Source: Flavobacterium saccharophilum (lineage in GTDB: Bacteria; Bacteroidota; Bacteroidia; Flavobacteriales; Flavobacteriaceae). Taken from it: a stretch of DNA of 64,000 nt. The position numbers and the translations under genes were made by a program. Numbering within the stretch: the stretch's first letter is position 1; every line of letters begins with the position of its first letter. The stretch covers positions 310,001-374,000 of the forward strand of contig NZ_FRBY01000005.1 of NCBI RefSeq assembly GCF_900142735.1, in the 5' to 3' direction. A model generated the notes under the pieces. It saw only the letters and a program-made list of their open reading frames with translations. It made no database searches and was not told the DNA's origin. Positions 52,264 to 61,166 of this stretch are shown here, one piece after another.

Positions 52264-52303
52264 ACTTTGTGTTGCAAAGTTATATTTTATTTTGAATTGA
52301 CAA
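52264..52303 (-). promoter_or_regulatory. Promoter with overlapping palindrome, membrane-protein/wHTH cassette
   Basis: On the minus strand TTG (52301-52303) and TAACTTTG (52275-52282) are 18 bases apart, a full consensus match. The palindrome ACTTTG-TGTTG-CAAAGT (52264-52280) overlaps the -7 box. A bound repressor would cover the promoter. Confidence 0.65.
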
Positions 52304-52382
52304 GCGAAAAATTAATTTTATTTCATTAAAACATCCACACATCTGTTAATCAGCAATTTATAAAAATATATTGTTTCAATGA

Positions 52383-52542
52383 GCTCCAGCGGAGCAACAT
52401 ATTTATAGCCCTTTACAAGTAGCTAAATCAAAAGCTCCATTAGGAGCGATATTGTTCTACTTACAATTACAATCATGCCACTCCTACGGAGCTTTTCTAA
52501 ACAAATTCATTCATATCTATAAACATGTCATCCCTCCGGGAT
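52383..52542. repeat. Four-hairpin repeat element, copy 2
   Basis: Palindromes at 52383-52395 (GCTCC-AGC-GGAGC), 52434-52447 (GCTCC-ATTA-GGAGC), 52481-52491 (CTCC-TAC-GGAG) and 52530-52542 (ATCCC-TCC-GGGAT) start 51, 47 and 49 bases apart. The order of loops and several spacer phrases (TTTATAG after the first hairpin, TGTTCTA after the second, GGAGCTTTT at the third, ATCTATAAA before the fourth) follow copy 1 at 48718-48875. Confidence 0.8.
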
Positions 52543-52562
52543 TTGATAGATTCGTGATTTTC

Positions 52563-52675
52563 GCGTGAGGGATAGGAATAAGCTACCGAAGTAGCATGGA
52601 TAGCCCGACCGTATTTGCGAAAGGCGCACATAAGCGGTTTGTTAAGTAGCGCCTTTTGTAAATACGGTCACGCCC
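52563..52675 (+). ncRNA. Structured Flavo-1-like element
   Basis: The sequence can fold into a branched RNA. An outer stem is GCGTG (52563-52567) with CACGC (52669-52673). A small hairpin is GCTAC-CGAA-GTAGC (52582-52595). A long hairpin pairs 52607-52627 with 52649-52669 (GACCGTATTT and AAGGCGC arms, with a short internal bulge); its last pair competes with the outer stem. GTGAGGGAT and ATAGCCCGACC recall the Flavo-1 motif of Bacteroidota, from memory. Orientation is assumed from those phrases. No ORF overlaps it. Confidence 0.5.
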
Positions 52676-52691
52676 AGATTATAAAACAACA

Positions 52692-52715
52692 AAGCCTGTC
52701 CAAACGAACAGGCTT
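52692..52715 (-). terminator. Terminator of corA
   Basis: AAGCCTGT / ACAGGCTT stem (8 bp) with an 8-base loop, followed on the minus strand by TGTTGTTTTAT. It lies 27 bases downstream of the corA stop codon. Confidence 0.8.
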
Positions 52716-52741
52716 CTCTATTTTTTACTTTTAAATTTTGA

Positions 52742-53668
52742 TCAAAACCATCTTCTTCTTTTAAATAAGAACACTCCAAAAGCGGATAACACGACAGAAA
52801 CTAATAGGAGAATCCAAATACCGTATTTGCTTTCTTCAAGACCATTTGGGACGTTCATTCCGTATAAACTGGCGATTAATGTCGGGATCATTAAAATAAT
52901 AGAAATTGAAGTCATTTGCTTCATGATGTTGTTCATATTATTTGAAATTACCGACGCATAAGCGTCCATCATTCCGGTCAGGATATTACTGTAAATATTG
53001 GCGGTATCCTGCGCCTGACTTAATTCGATTTCGACGTCTTCTAACAAATCTAAATCATAATCTGCTTTATAGGCTTTTAGATTTTTAATGCGTTGAAACA
53101 AAACATCGTTTGCTTTTAGCGAAGTGATAAAGAATACTAAACATTTCTCGATTTGAAGCAAAGCCTGCAATTCTTCGTTTTTAATGGATTTCTCCAAATT
53201 ATCTTCTGCTAGTTTAATTTTCTGATTGACTTGTTTGAGATACTTTAAGTACCATACACTTGATGAAAGCAGTAATCTCAAAACCCAGTCGAGATTATCG
53301 TTAACCTGAATGTTTTTGCGTCTGGAATACAGCATAAAATCATGAATAATTTCTGTTTTGTAAAAAGTGATTGTTACGCAAATATCACCTTTAAAAATCA
53401 CGCCAAGCGGAATGGTCTGAAAAGGAAGTTTAATGTCATTGCTTTTTATGGGAACGCGCATGATTATTAGCGTCCAGCCGTCTTCGATTTCGATACGAGG
53501 TCTTTCGTCGATATCTTCGATATCATTGTAAAATGCTTCGGGAATTTGAAGTTCTTCGAGTAAATATTGTTTTTCTGCTTCTGATGGATCTTCAATATTT
53601 ATCCAGCAGTTTGGTATCCATTTTGGTATTTCTAGTAATCCGTTGTTGTTTGTGTAAAATACTTTCAT
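52742..53668 (-). CDS. corA: CorA family magnesium transporter
   Basis: The chosen start (ATG ending at 53668, MKVFYTNNNGLLEIPKW) gives 308 residues; an ATG at 53710 would add 14 residues. A cytoplasmic domain with helices (about 1-245) precedes two C-terminal membrane spans. The selectivity motif YGMN is followed by VPNG. Acidic loop ESKYG and the basic end FKRRRWF are typical. It takes up Mg2+ and possibly Co2+ or Ni2+. Confidence 0.92.
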   Translation of the reverse strand: MKVFYTNNNGLLEIPKWIPNCWINIEDPSEAEKQYLLEELQIPEAFYNDIEDIDERPRIEIEDGWTLIIMRVPIKSNDIKLPFQTIPLGVIFKGDICVTITFYKTEIIHDFMLYSRRKNIQVNDNLDWVLRLLLSSSVWYLKYLKQVNQKIKLAEDNLEKSIKNEELQALLQIEKCLVFFITSLKANDVLFQRIKNLKAYKADYDLDLLEDVEIELSQAQDTANIYSNILTGMMDAYASVISNNMNNIMKQMTSISIILMIPTLIASLYGMNVPNGLEESKYGIWILLLVSVVLSAFGVFLFKRRRWF

Positions 53669-53837
53669 TTCAAAATACAGGGTTTTATTGCGGCATTTTG
53701 AAATTTTCAAAAGCCACTTTAATTAAATACTAACGAATAATAATCGTCCATTTGGAGAAGTTTTTTTAAGTGTGGCAAAAGTATCCTTTATTTTTAAAAC
53801 CCGAAACTTTAAACTATTAATTAAATATTAAAATGAA

Positions 53838-53865
53838 GAAAGCCTACTCTTTCGAATAGGCTTTC
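53838..53865 (-). terminator. Terminator of folD
   Basis: GAAAGCCTA / TAGGCTTTC stem (9 bp) with a 10-base loop lies 20 bases downstream of the folD stop. On the minus strand the T-tract is weak (TTCATTTT). Confidence 0.78.
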
Positions 53866-53884
53866 TGTTCTTATTTGAAACAAA

Positions 53885-54772
53885 TTATTTGTTTTTTGCA
53901 CTTCTCATTTTTCTTGCTAAAAGTGTATTTTTCAACAACATTGCAATTGTCATTGGTCCTACTCCACCTGGAACTGGCGTAATGAATGATGCTTTTTTGC
54001 TTACTCCGTCAAAATCAACGTCACCTTTTATAACGTAGCCTTTTGCATTTGATGCATCGTCTACACGAGTAATTCCAACGTCAATAATTACAACTCCGTC
54101 TTTAACCATATCTCCTTTTAAAAATTCAGGAACTCCTAAGGCTGTAATGATAATATCTGCATTTTTAGTGAATTCGGCTAAGTTTTTAGTTCTGCTGTGC
54201 GTCAAAGTAACTGTTGAATCTCCAGGATTTCCTTTACGACTCATTAAAATACTCATTGGTCGGCCTACAATATGACTTCTTCCGATAACTACTGTATGTT
54301 TTCCAGCAGTTTCAACTTTGTAACGCTCTAACAATTCCATAATTCCGAATGGCGTTGCCGGAATGAAACTTTCCATTTCCAATGCCATTCTTCCAAAGTT
54401 TGTTGGGTGGAATCCATCAACATCTTTATCAGGATCGATTGCTAAAAGAATTTTTTGCTCATCGATATGTTTTGGCAAAGGCAACTGAACGATATATCCA
54501 TCAAGATTATCATCTTCGTTTAATTCTTTGATTTTAGCTAATAAAGCTTCTTCTGTAATATCTTCAGGTAAAGCTACCAGAGTTGAATCGAAACCAATTT
54601 GCTGGCAAGATTTTACTTTACTTCCTACGTAAGTTAAACTTGCTCCATTGCTCCCCACAATAACTGCTGCTAAATGAGGCACTTTCCCACCTGCTGCTTT
54701 TATGGATTGAACTTCGGCTGCGATTTCGTTTTTAATGTCTTCTGCTGTTTTTTTACCGTCTAGTAGTTGCAT
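53885..54772 (-). CDS. folD: Methylenetetrahydrofolate dehydrogenase/cyclohydrolase
   Basis: The 295-residue bifunctional enzyme interconverts methylene-, methenyl- and formyl-tetrahydrofolate. It has TYVGSKVKSCQQIG with the catalytic Lys, YIVQLPLPKHI, DKDVDGFHPTNFGRM, VVIGRSHIVGRPMS and PVPGGVGPMTIAML. It lies 128 bases downstream of ffh, separated by a TTTCAGG-family repeat. Confidence 0.97.
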   Translation of the reverse strand: MQLLDGKKTAEDIKNEIAAEVQSIKAAGGKVPHLAAVIVGSNGASLTYVGSKVKSCQQIGFDSTLVALPEDITEEALLAKIKELNEDDNLDGYIVQLPLPKHIDEQKILLAIDPDKDVDGFHPTNFGRMALEMESFIPATPFGIMELLERYKVETAGKHTVVIGRSHIVGRPMSILMSRKGNPGDSTVTLTHSRTKNLAEFTKNADIIITALGVPEFLKGDMVKDGVVIIDVGITRVDDASNAKGYVIKGDVDFDGVSKKASFITPVPGGVGPMTIAMLLKNTLLARKMRSAKNK

Positions 54773-54789
54773 TGTGTTTTGTTATTTTT

Positions 54790-54890
54790 GTTTCAGGTTT
54801 AAAGTTTCAAGTTAAACGAAACTCGTATTTACTATATTAAAAAAAGTTTCAAATTTCTGTTTCAAAACCTGAAACCTGAAACTTGAAACT
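54790..54890. repeat. Inverted repeat, TTTCAGGTTT family
   Basis: GTTTCAGGTTTAAAGTTTCA starting at 54790 pairs with an AAACCTGAAACTTGAAAC-type arm near 54867-54890, with about 50 AT-rich bases between. It fills the ffh-folD gap. Confidence 0.78.
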
Positions 54891-54900
54891 TTTAATTTTA

Positions 54901-56253
54901 TTATCTCGGCATACCGCCTGGCATTCCTTTCATGCCTCCCATCATTTTCATCAGGTTTTTTCCGCCCGGACCTTGCATCATCTTCATCATTTTGCTCATT
55001 TGGTCGAATTGCTTCATTAACTGATTTACTTGCTCGACTTTGGTTCCGGAACCTTTAGCGATTCTGGCTTTCCTTTTTACGTCGATAATGGCAGGTTTGC
55101 TTCTTTCGATTGGCGTCATCGAGTGAATGATTGCTTCAATATGTTTGAAAGCATCATCTTCGATTTCTACATCTTTCATGGCTTTTGAAGCACCTGGTAT
55201 CATTCCTACCAAGTCTTTCATATTACCCATTTTCTTTACTTGCTGAATCTGCGTTAAGAAATCATCAAAACCAAATTCGTTTTTAGCGATTTTCTTTTGA
55301 AGTTTTCTTGCTTCTTCTTCGTCAAATTGCTCTTGCGCTCTTTCTACAAGAGACACAACGTCTCCCATACCAAGGATACGCTCGGCCATACGATCTGGAT
55401 AGAAAACATCAATTGCTTCCATCTTCTCGCCTGTACCCACAAATTTGATTGGTTTGTTTACAACCGATTTAATCGAAATTGCAGCTCCACCACGAGTATC
55501 ACCATCTAATTTCGTTAAGATAACTCCATCAAAGTTCAGGATATCGTTGAAAGCTTTTGCAGTGTTTACAGCATCTTGTCCTGTCATTGCATCCACAACA
55601 AACAAAGTTTCCTGAGGCTGGATTGCTTTATGAACACGAGCAATTTCATCCATCATTTCCTGATCTACTGCCAAACGACCAGCCGTATCGACAATAACTA
55701 CATTGAAACCGTTTGCTTTGGCATGTTTGATTGCGTTTTGAGCAATTTCAACAGGATTTTTATTTTCTGGTTCTGAGTAAACCTCAACACCTATTTGGTC
55801 TCCCACAACATGCAATTGGTTAATCGCCGCAGGACGGTAGATATCACACGCTACAAGAAGTGGTTTTTTATTTTTCTTAGTTTTTAAGAAGTTGGCTAAT
55901 TTTCCTGAGAAAGTTGTTTTACCAGAACCTTGCAATCCTGACATTAAGATCACAGATGGAGTTCCTGAAAGATTAATTCCGGCAACATCGCCACCCATTA
56001 ATTCTGTCAACTCATCTTTTACCAGCTTCACCAATAATTGTCCTGGCTGAAGCGTTGTTAAAACGTCCTGTCCAATTGCTTTTTCTTTTACTTTGGTTGT
56101 AAAATCCTTTGCAATTTTAAAGTTAACATCGGCGTCTAATAAGGCACGACGAACTTCTTTTAAGGTATCGGCAACGTTTACTTCTGTAATTTTACCGTGT
56201 CCTTTTAATATATGGAACGCTTTATCTAACTTATCACTTAAATTATCAAACAT
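54901..56253 (-). CDS. ffh: Signal recognition particle protein Ffh
   Basis: The 450-residue GTPase recognises signal sequences with 4.5S RNA and delivers ribosomes to FtsY. The N domain is followed by the G domain with GLQGSGKTTFSGKLA, DTAGR, TKLDGDTRGG and a GTGEKMEAIDVF region. The C-terminal M domain is rich in Met and Gly, ending MMGGMKGMPGGMPR. Length is normal. Confidence 0.97.
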   Translation of the reverse strand: MFDNLSDKLDKAFHILKGHGKITEVNVADTLKEVRRALLDADVNFKIAKDFTTKVKEKAIGQDVLTTLQPGQLLVKLVKDELTELMGGDVAGINLSGTPSVILMSGLQGSGKTTFSGKLANFLKTKKNKKPLLVACDIYRPAAINQLHVVGDQIGVEVYSEPENKNPVEIAQNAIKHAKANGFNVVIVDTAGRLAVDQEMMDEIARVHKAIQPQETLFVVDAMTGQDAVNTAKAFNDILNFDGVILTKLDGDTRGGAAISIKSVVNKPIKFVGTGEKMEAIDVFYPDRMAERILGMGDVVSLVERAQEQFDEEEARKLQKKIAKNEFGFDDFLTQIQQVKKMGNMKDLVGMIPGASKAMKDVEIEDDAFKHIEAIIHSMTPIERSKPAIIDVKRKARIAKGSGTKVEQVNQLMKQFDQMSKMMKMMQGPGGKNLMKMMGGMKGMPGGMPR

Positions 56254-56275
56254 ACTATTTTCTTTATTTGAAGTG

Positions 56276-56306
56276 CAAAGATAATCTAATTAGATATTTC
56301 AGGCAA
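56276..56306 (-). promoter_or_regulatory. Promoter of ffh
   Basis: On the minus strand TTG (56304-56306) and TATCTTTG (56276-56283) are 20 bases apart, a full consensus match. The start codon lies 22 bases beyond the -7 box. Confidence 0.65.
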
Positions 56307-56361
56307 TTTTTATTTGTATGTAGTTTTTGCCACGAAGGCACTAAGGCACGAAGTTTTTTTG

Positions 56362-56441
56362 CTCGCAGATTTAGCAGATTAGGCAGATTATTTTTTTAGA
56401 TTTAGTATGAAAAAATCAGCTATATCTGCTAAATCTGCGAG
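56362..56441. repeat. Inverted repeat, CTCGCAGATTTAGCAGAT
   Basis: Perfect 18-base arms (56362-56379 and 56424-56441) lie between the ffh start and the MBOAT gene end. A neighbouring GCCACGAAGGCACTAA phrase at about 56329 is also found at 46191. It could help end the MBOAT transcript. Confidence 0.82.
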
Positions 56442-56505
56442 AAACAAAAAGCGCAAAGAATAAAACCTTTGCGCCTCTGCAACTTTGTTCCTTTGAACCT
56501 TATAA

Positions 56506-58185
56506 TTAGAATTGAAAGTAGATAAACGGTTGTGACCCTGCTACTGCTGTGGCGTATACGATCCAGTAAACGAAGCCCAGAATTACGGCTTTTAATAGTA
56601 ATGGAGTTCTGTCGAAAACGAATTTCATTTTGTCTGTAACAACTTCTGGCAAGAAATGCCAAACGTAACCGAACAACATTAATAAAAATACATTTTTGTA
56701 TCCTAAAACTATTGCTTTCCAATTCTCTGGTTCGAAAGTTAATTGCCCGATATTGTTGATAACCTGTAAGGCTGTTTCGAAATCTCTGGCACGGAAAAAG
56801 ATCCAGCAGAAAACTACAAAATGGAATGTCATTAGGATTGAAAAGAATGTCCATAACCAACTTGGTCCTTCTTTTTTGGAAGGAAAAAGTTCCATGAAAA
56901 TTTTATGTACGGCTAATGCTAATCCGTGAAGTGCTCCCCAAACAATAAATTGTGCCCCGGCTCCGTGCCACAATCCTCCTAAAAGCATTGTTGTAAACAA
57001 ATTGAAATTGGTTACCAAGGTTTGGTTTTTCTTTTTTGAAAGCAAAAAGGAAAGGCAGAAAACAACAATTGACCCGATACCAATTGCCAGCGGAATAAAG
57101 CTTTCATTTACATTTGAGATTCCCCAAAGCAATAATCCGAAGAAGAATAAACTTGGGAACAAATATCCTGCAAATGAACCTTGACGATTTCCTCCAATAG
57201 AGATATACAAGAAATCTTTCAGCCAGGTTGATAATGAAATGTGCCATCTTCTCCAGAAATCAGTAATCGACACCGATTTATAAGGCGTTCTAAAGTTGGC
57301 TGGTAATTTGAATCCTAACAATAAAGCGATTCCGATTGCCATATCTGAATATCCTGAAAAGTCACAATAAATTTGAATAGCATATCCGTAAGATGCCATT
57401 AAATTTTCGAATGATGTATAACTCATCGGCGTATCAAAAACACGATCTACAAAGTTTATTGAAATGTAATTTGAAATTACTGTTTTCTTGATCAATCCAC
57501 CAATAATCAAAAACAAAGCGTTGTTTACATCTTGTTTTGTCAGGTTTAATTTTTGATAAATCTGCGGAAGGAAATCTTTTGCGCGTACAATTGGTCCGGC
57601 AACTAATTGCGGGAAAAACGAAACGAAAAACAGATATTCAATATAGTTTTTTGTTGGTTTGATTTCTTCACGATAAATCTCGATAATATAACTCATCGAC
57701 TGAAAAGTATAAAATGAAATTCCGACCGGAAGAAAAACATTATGAAGTGCAAAATGACCGCTAAACATATCGTTGTAGGTCACGATCATAAAGTTCATGT
57801 ATTTGAAATATCCGAGCAATCCTAAATTCAGGATGACACTTATGACTAAATACACTTTTTTAGTACTGTCTTTTACTGTGTTGTAAATAATCTGACTTAG
57901 ACCATAATCGACTACAGAGGAAAGCAATAAAAGTAAAAAATAAATTCCGCTTGACTTATAATAAAAGAAAAGCGAGAATAGAATAACGTATGTTAATCTC
58001 AAATAAAATGTTTTGCGTAAAAAACCATACACAAAATAAAAAACCAGAAATAACCCTAAGAATAAACCGGTATTAAATAATAATTTTTCGTCGGGATTAT
58101 AAATAAACCAACTTTTAGCCTGCTCTAAAGTAACTTCCCCAAAGTTTTGAACAAACCAATTATTTATGCTATCAATTGTAATCAA
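56506..58185 (-). CDS. MBOAT family O-acyltransferase (AlgI/PatA-like)
   Basis: The 559-residue protein has about 12 membrane segments and the MBOAT catalytic His in GGLWHGAGAQFIVWGALHG. Other family blocks are YIIEIYREEIKPTKNYIEYLFFVSFFPQLVAGPI (split across the membrane) and FWRRWHISLSTWLKDFLYI. AlgI/PatA proteins move acetyl groups across the inner membrane for O-acetylation of exopolysaccharide or peptidoglycan. The two upstream SGNH proteins would transfer the acetyl group. The acceptor polymer is unknown. Confidence 0.94.
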   Translation of the reverse strand: MITIDSINNWFVQNFGEVTLEQAKSWFIYNPDEKLLFNTGLFLGLFLVFYFVYGFLRKTFYLRLTYVILFSLFFYYKSSGIYFLLLLLSSVVDYGLSQIIYNTVKDSTKKVYLVISVILNLGLLGYFKYMNFMIVTYNDMFSGHFALHNVFLPVGISFYTFQSMSYIIEIYREEIKPTKNYIEYLFFVSFFPQLVAGPIVRAKDFLPQIYQKLNLTKQDVNNALFLIIGGLIKKTVISNYISINFVDRVFDTPMSYTSFENLMASYGYAIQIYCDFSGYSDMAIGIALLLGFKLPANFRTPYKSVSITDFWRRWHISLSTWLKDFLYISIGGNRQGSFAGYLFPSLFFFGLLLWGISNVNESFIPLAIGIGSIVVFCLSFLLSKKKNQTLVTNFNLFTTMLLGGLWHGAGAQFIVWGALHGLALAVHKIFMELFPSKKEGPSWLWTFFSILMTFHFVVFCWIFFRARDFETALQVINNIGQLTFEPENWKAIVLGYKNVFLLMLFGYVWHFLPEVVTDKMKFVFDRTPLLLKAVILGFVYWIVYATAVAGSQPFIYFQF

Positions 58186-58186
58186 C

Positions 58187-59608
58187 TTAATTTTTTAATT
58201 TAAAATTATCGTATGCTTTTAAAAACGCCTGTGTAAACAAGTTTCCTTGTTTTTCGTATCCTTTTTTGGAATAATGAACATAGTCCGGACCAATCAATTT
58301 TTCTTCTTTTAATTGTCGGACACCTTCCATTCCGCCAAATTCATCGTATAAATCCCAAACTGCAAAACCATCTTCTTTTGCAATTCCTAGGATACTTTTC
58401 GCATAATCATGAACGTAAATATTAGGTCTTCTTGCTTTTAAAAAAGAAGGTGGCGGCGTCATCACAATTATCGGAACATTAATATTTTGATCCTTTATGT
58501 TTTTTATAAACTGGCGCAATTCTTTAATGTAAGCCGAAGCTTCCATATGATCGTAGCTTTCATTTGTTCCTAACGAAAAAATCAATACATCGGGATGCAA
58601 CGCTTTTAACTGTTCAAAAAACAACGGATATTTATTATAATCTGAAAACTTCGCTCCGTTTACTCCAATACTGCTATAAAGTATTCCCGGCGCATCTTTT
58701 TCTAAAACAATTCCGTTTAGTTCAAATCTCGAAGCATCTTTATTCGGAATTAGGAAAATTCTATCTAATGCTTTTTCAGAATTATAATAATGACAAAATG
58801 AATCTGATTCTATATCTAAAGAAACAAACGCCGAACTCTTGATTGCTTTTGGTTTTGTTTCGTTCGTTGGAATTTTCAATGTTCTTCCGGCACGAATATT
58901 ATTGGATTTTAAACCATTTGCTTTCTTAATATCAGTCACCGAAATATTGTATTTATCGGCAATAGTTGAGATTGCTTCTCCTTTTTTGATTTTATGCGTA
59001 ATTACTTTTCGCTCTGTTGACTGAATAATATTCGTTTGAGATGATGTTGCCAAATCAAACATATTCTGGTTTTGCGGTGTTATAATCTTAATTGTATTGA
59101 ACTTATAAGCAGGATCTTTCACATTCAGTTCCACTGCAAAACCACCATTATCTCGCCAAAGCCCAATTCCGCTTAAACCAACTGGGTAATTTTTGTGAGG
59201 ATGAATGTTTCGGTAACTTTCCCATGTTCTGTTCGAACGAAAACGTTCGTTATAAGATCCGTTTGTTTTAGCCAATTGATACGGAAAAACCAAACCGCGT
59301 CCTGCATTCCCAAATCGTTGCTGCAGGTTTTTTCTAATTTCATTGGTCATTAAATCACCCTGAATATGAGAGTCACCAATATGAACCATATTTATCTTCT
59401 GACTTTTCTGGTTTTCATTTTCATTTAATTTCTGAAAAATGCTTTCCAATGCTTTTGCGTTATAAATCTTATCGTCAGAAAAAGAATCAACTGTGGTTGT
59501 ATCAGTTTTACTACTCATAGGCTTAGTTATTGGAAGTGGGACTGTCTTTTGCACTTTATTATTTGCAGATAAAAAAAGACAACAAAAGAAAATAATTAGT
59601 TTATTCAT
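58187..59608 (-). CDS. SGNH hydrolase-type acyltransferase/esterase with nested LysM
   Basis: The 473-residue exported protein has an N-terminal signal (to about residue 15). The GDSH nucleophile block is MVHIGDSHIQGD (S80), the Asn block SLGTNES (N349), and the Asp-His pair is in GPDYVHYS (D442, H445). Between the first and second blocks lies a LysM domain (about 204-247: THKIKKGEAISTIADKYNIS, LKIP), which binds GlcNAc polymers. It overlaps the upstream SGNH gene by 8 bases and is 1 base from the MBOAT gene, so the three act together, probably in periplasmic O-acetylation. Confidence 0.9.
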   Translation of the reverse strand: MNKLIIFFCCLFLSANNKVQKTVPLPITKPMSSKTDTTTVDSFSDDKIYNAKALESIFQKLNENENQKSQKINMVHIGDSHIQGDLMTNEIRKNLQQRFGNAGRGLVFPYQLAKTNGSYNERFRSNRTWESYRNIHPHKNYPVGLSGIGLWRDNGGFAVELNVKDPAYKFNTIKIITPQNQNMFDLATSSQTNIIQSTERKVITHKIKKGEAISTIADKYNISVTDIKKANGLKSNNIRAGRTLKIPTNETKPKAIKSSAFVSLDIESDSFCHYYNSEKALDRIFLIPNKDASRFELNGIVLEKDAPGILYSSIGVNGAKFSDYNKYPLFFEQLKALHPDVLIFSLGTNESYDHMEASAYIKELRQFIKNIKDQNINVPIIVMTPPPSFLKARRPNIYVHDYAKSILGIAKEDGFAVWDLYDEFGGMEGVRQLKEEKLIGPDYVHYSKKGYEKQGNLFTQAFLKAYDNFKLKN

Positions 59609-61085
59609 TTACACTATCTTTTATTACAGAAACCGAGTCTGTATTTGTTTTTCGTGTGGCTCTTTGCTGACGGGTAACAGCGTCACGTTTTTCGCGCAAT
59701 ATTTTATATTCCTCGTAACCTTTATTTAATTGGTCGTATAATAATCTTCCGATTGCTTTTGCTCCGCGCTGATTAAAATGCGTATAATCTTTATTGGCTC
59801 TGGCCGGCGTTTCATCAGCCCATTTTACCATCGATCCGTCTCCCCCCATTAAAGTATACAAATTCACAAATCCGGATTCTGATTCTAAAGCATATCTTTT
59901 TTGTGCTTTCATTAAAGGAACAACAGCCGAATCGGTTTTCATTTCTAAATCATATTTTGTTGATTTATCAGCAGTCGAAACGATTAGAATAGAAACTCCC
60001 GGAAAAGATTCCCTGATTTTATTCACGGCTTTTTTCATTCCTTTTTCATACCAATAATAATTTTTGGTTCCATAATTCAAAACGTTAGTTCCGTAATGTA
60101 AAACAATCAAATCATATTTTAGATTGTTATTGAAAGCTCTCATTACATCGGCATCAAACATTGAAATTGGCAATCCTGAATTTCCTCTTTGTGAAAAATT
60201 ATCTACGTGAACTCCGCTTCCATTATCAAAATTGAAACCGTAAATCGGAATAGAATCGGCATGCACAAAATTAGCTTTGAATGCTTTTATACTTCCCGAA
60301 GTTACTTTTAGGCTATTAACTAAATTATTTGGAACAAGATTTTTTCGAAGTGTATCTTTACCAATGATGAAGTTTACGTTTCCTCTTTTGGCTGATTTTC
60401 CGTAAAACAATACCGGATTATCTAAGGTCGTTGAATATTTATTCGTTCCAGCTTCGTATTGAACCCAGGTTGGATTGTTTTTATCATTTGCAAAAAATAC
60501 ATGACCGTTTACGCCAAAAGGACTTGTTGGTCTTTTTACATTTAAATACGATTGTGTTTTCCAGTTTTTAGAATAAACCGATTTTACCGAACCTCTAGAA
60601 GCTGCAGATTCTGAAGTGATGGATACAAACCCAACTCCATTTCCACCAAAACGTTCTTGATAATTTGTTCTTACATCCTGAACAATTAAATCGCCATCGG
60701 TCATAGAATCTCCATAATAAGCAATTCGGACTTTAGCTTGTGGATTTTTCTCCAGTTGATATAACTTTTCGTAAAAAGAAACCAGGTATTGGTATCCTTT
60801 ATAATTTTCGAAAGTTTCTGATGGAAATTCAATTCCTTCTGTATTTTCAAAAACAATTTCCTGTTGCGCTTCCTCTTGCTCCGCCTGAGCAATACTGTCG
60901 TTTTCAAGAGACAATGAGTCATTAGCAACAGACTCTAAAAGCATACTATCGATTAATACATTTTTAGAATCTATTTTACTATCCGAAAAGATTTTGTTCG
61001 GTAAAACTTGTTTGAATCCAATAAAGGCGATGAATGCCAGTGCGACAATTGCGAAAGACTGAAAAAAATAGGATTTTGTATTCAC
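59601..61085 (-). CDS. SGNH/GDSL-type acyltransferase or esterase
   Basis: The 494-residue protein has a signal anchor (about 8-26), an acidic linker and an SGNH domain. The nucleophile is in AYYGDSMTDGD (about S127), HYGTNV is the Asn block, and the Asp-His pair is in KDYTHFNQRG. It is the first gene of the operon with the LysM-SGNH protein and the MBOAT transporter and is a diverged paralogue of the former. Comparison is with PatB or AlgJ/AlgX-type proteins; the direction (acetylase or deacetylase) is not decided by sequence. Confidence 0.88.
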   Translation of the reverse strand: MNTKSYFFQSFAIVALAFIAFIGFKQVLPNKIFSDSKIDSKNVLIDSMLLESVANDSLSLENDSIAQAEQEEAQQEIVFENTEGIEFPSETFENYKGYQYLVSFYEKLYQLEKNPQAKVRIAYYGDSMTDGDLIVQDVRTNYQERFGGNGVGFVSITSESAASRGSVKSVYSKNWKTQSYLNVKRPTSPFGVNGHVFFANDKNNPTWVQYEAGTNKYSTTLDNPVLFYGKSAKRGNVNFIIGKDTLRKNLVPNNLVNSLKVTSGSIKAFKANFVHADSIPIYGFNFDNGSGVHVDNFSQRGNSGLPISMFDADVMRAFNNNLKYDLIVLHYGTNVLNYGTKNYYWYEKGMKKAVNKIRESFPGVSILIVSTADKSTKYDLEMKTDSAVVPLMKAQKRYALESESGFVNLYTLMGGDGSMVKWADETPARANKDYTHFNQRGAKAIGRLLYDQLNKGYEEYKILREKRDAVTRQQRATRKTNTDSVSVIKDSVNE

Positions 61086-61166
61086 TTATTATTTATAATT
61101 TGAAGAATGGCCTCGACTGAAAAATTATTAAAATTTCCTGTTAATTCCATATTAAAAAAACATGTG

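Noticed and set aside
48718..52542. Regular palindromes about 50 bases apart, first considered as CRISPR
   Set aside because: The repeats are only 11-14 bases, differ from one another in sequence, the spacers are conserved between the two copies, and no cas gene is nearby.
56429..56860. A 143-codon open frame on the minus strand overlapping the MBOAT gene
   Set aside because: It lies out of frame within the clearly conserved 3' part of the MBOAT gene and has no recognisable domain; it is a shadow frame.
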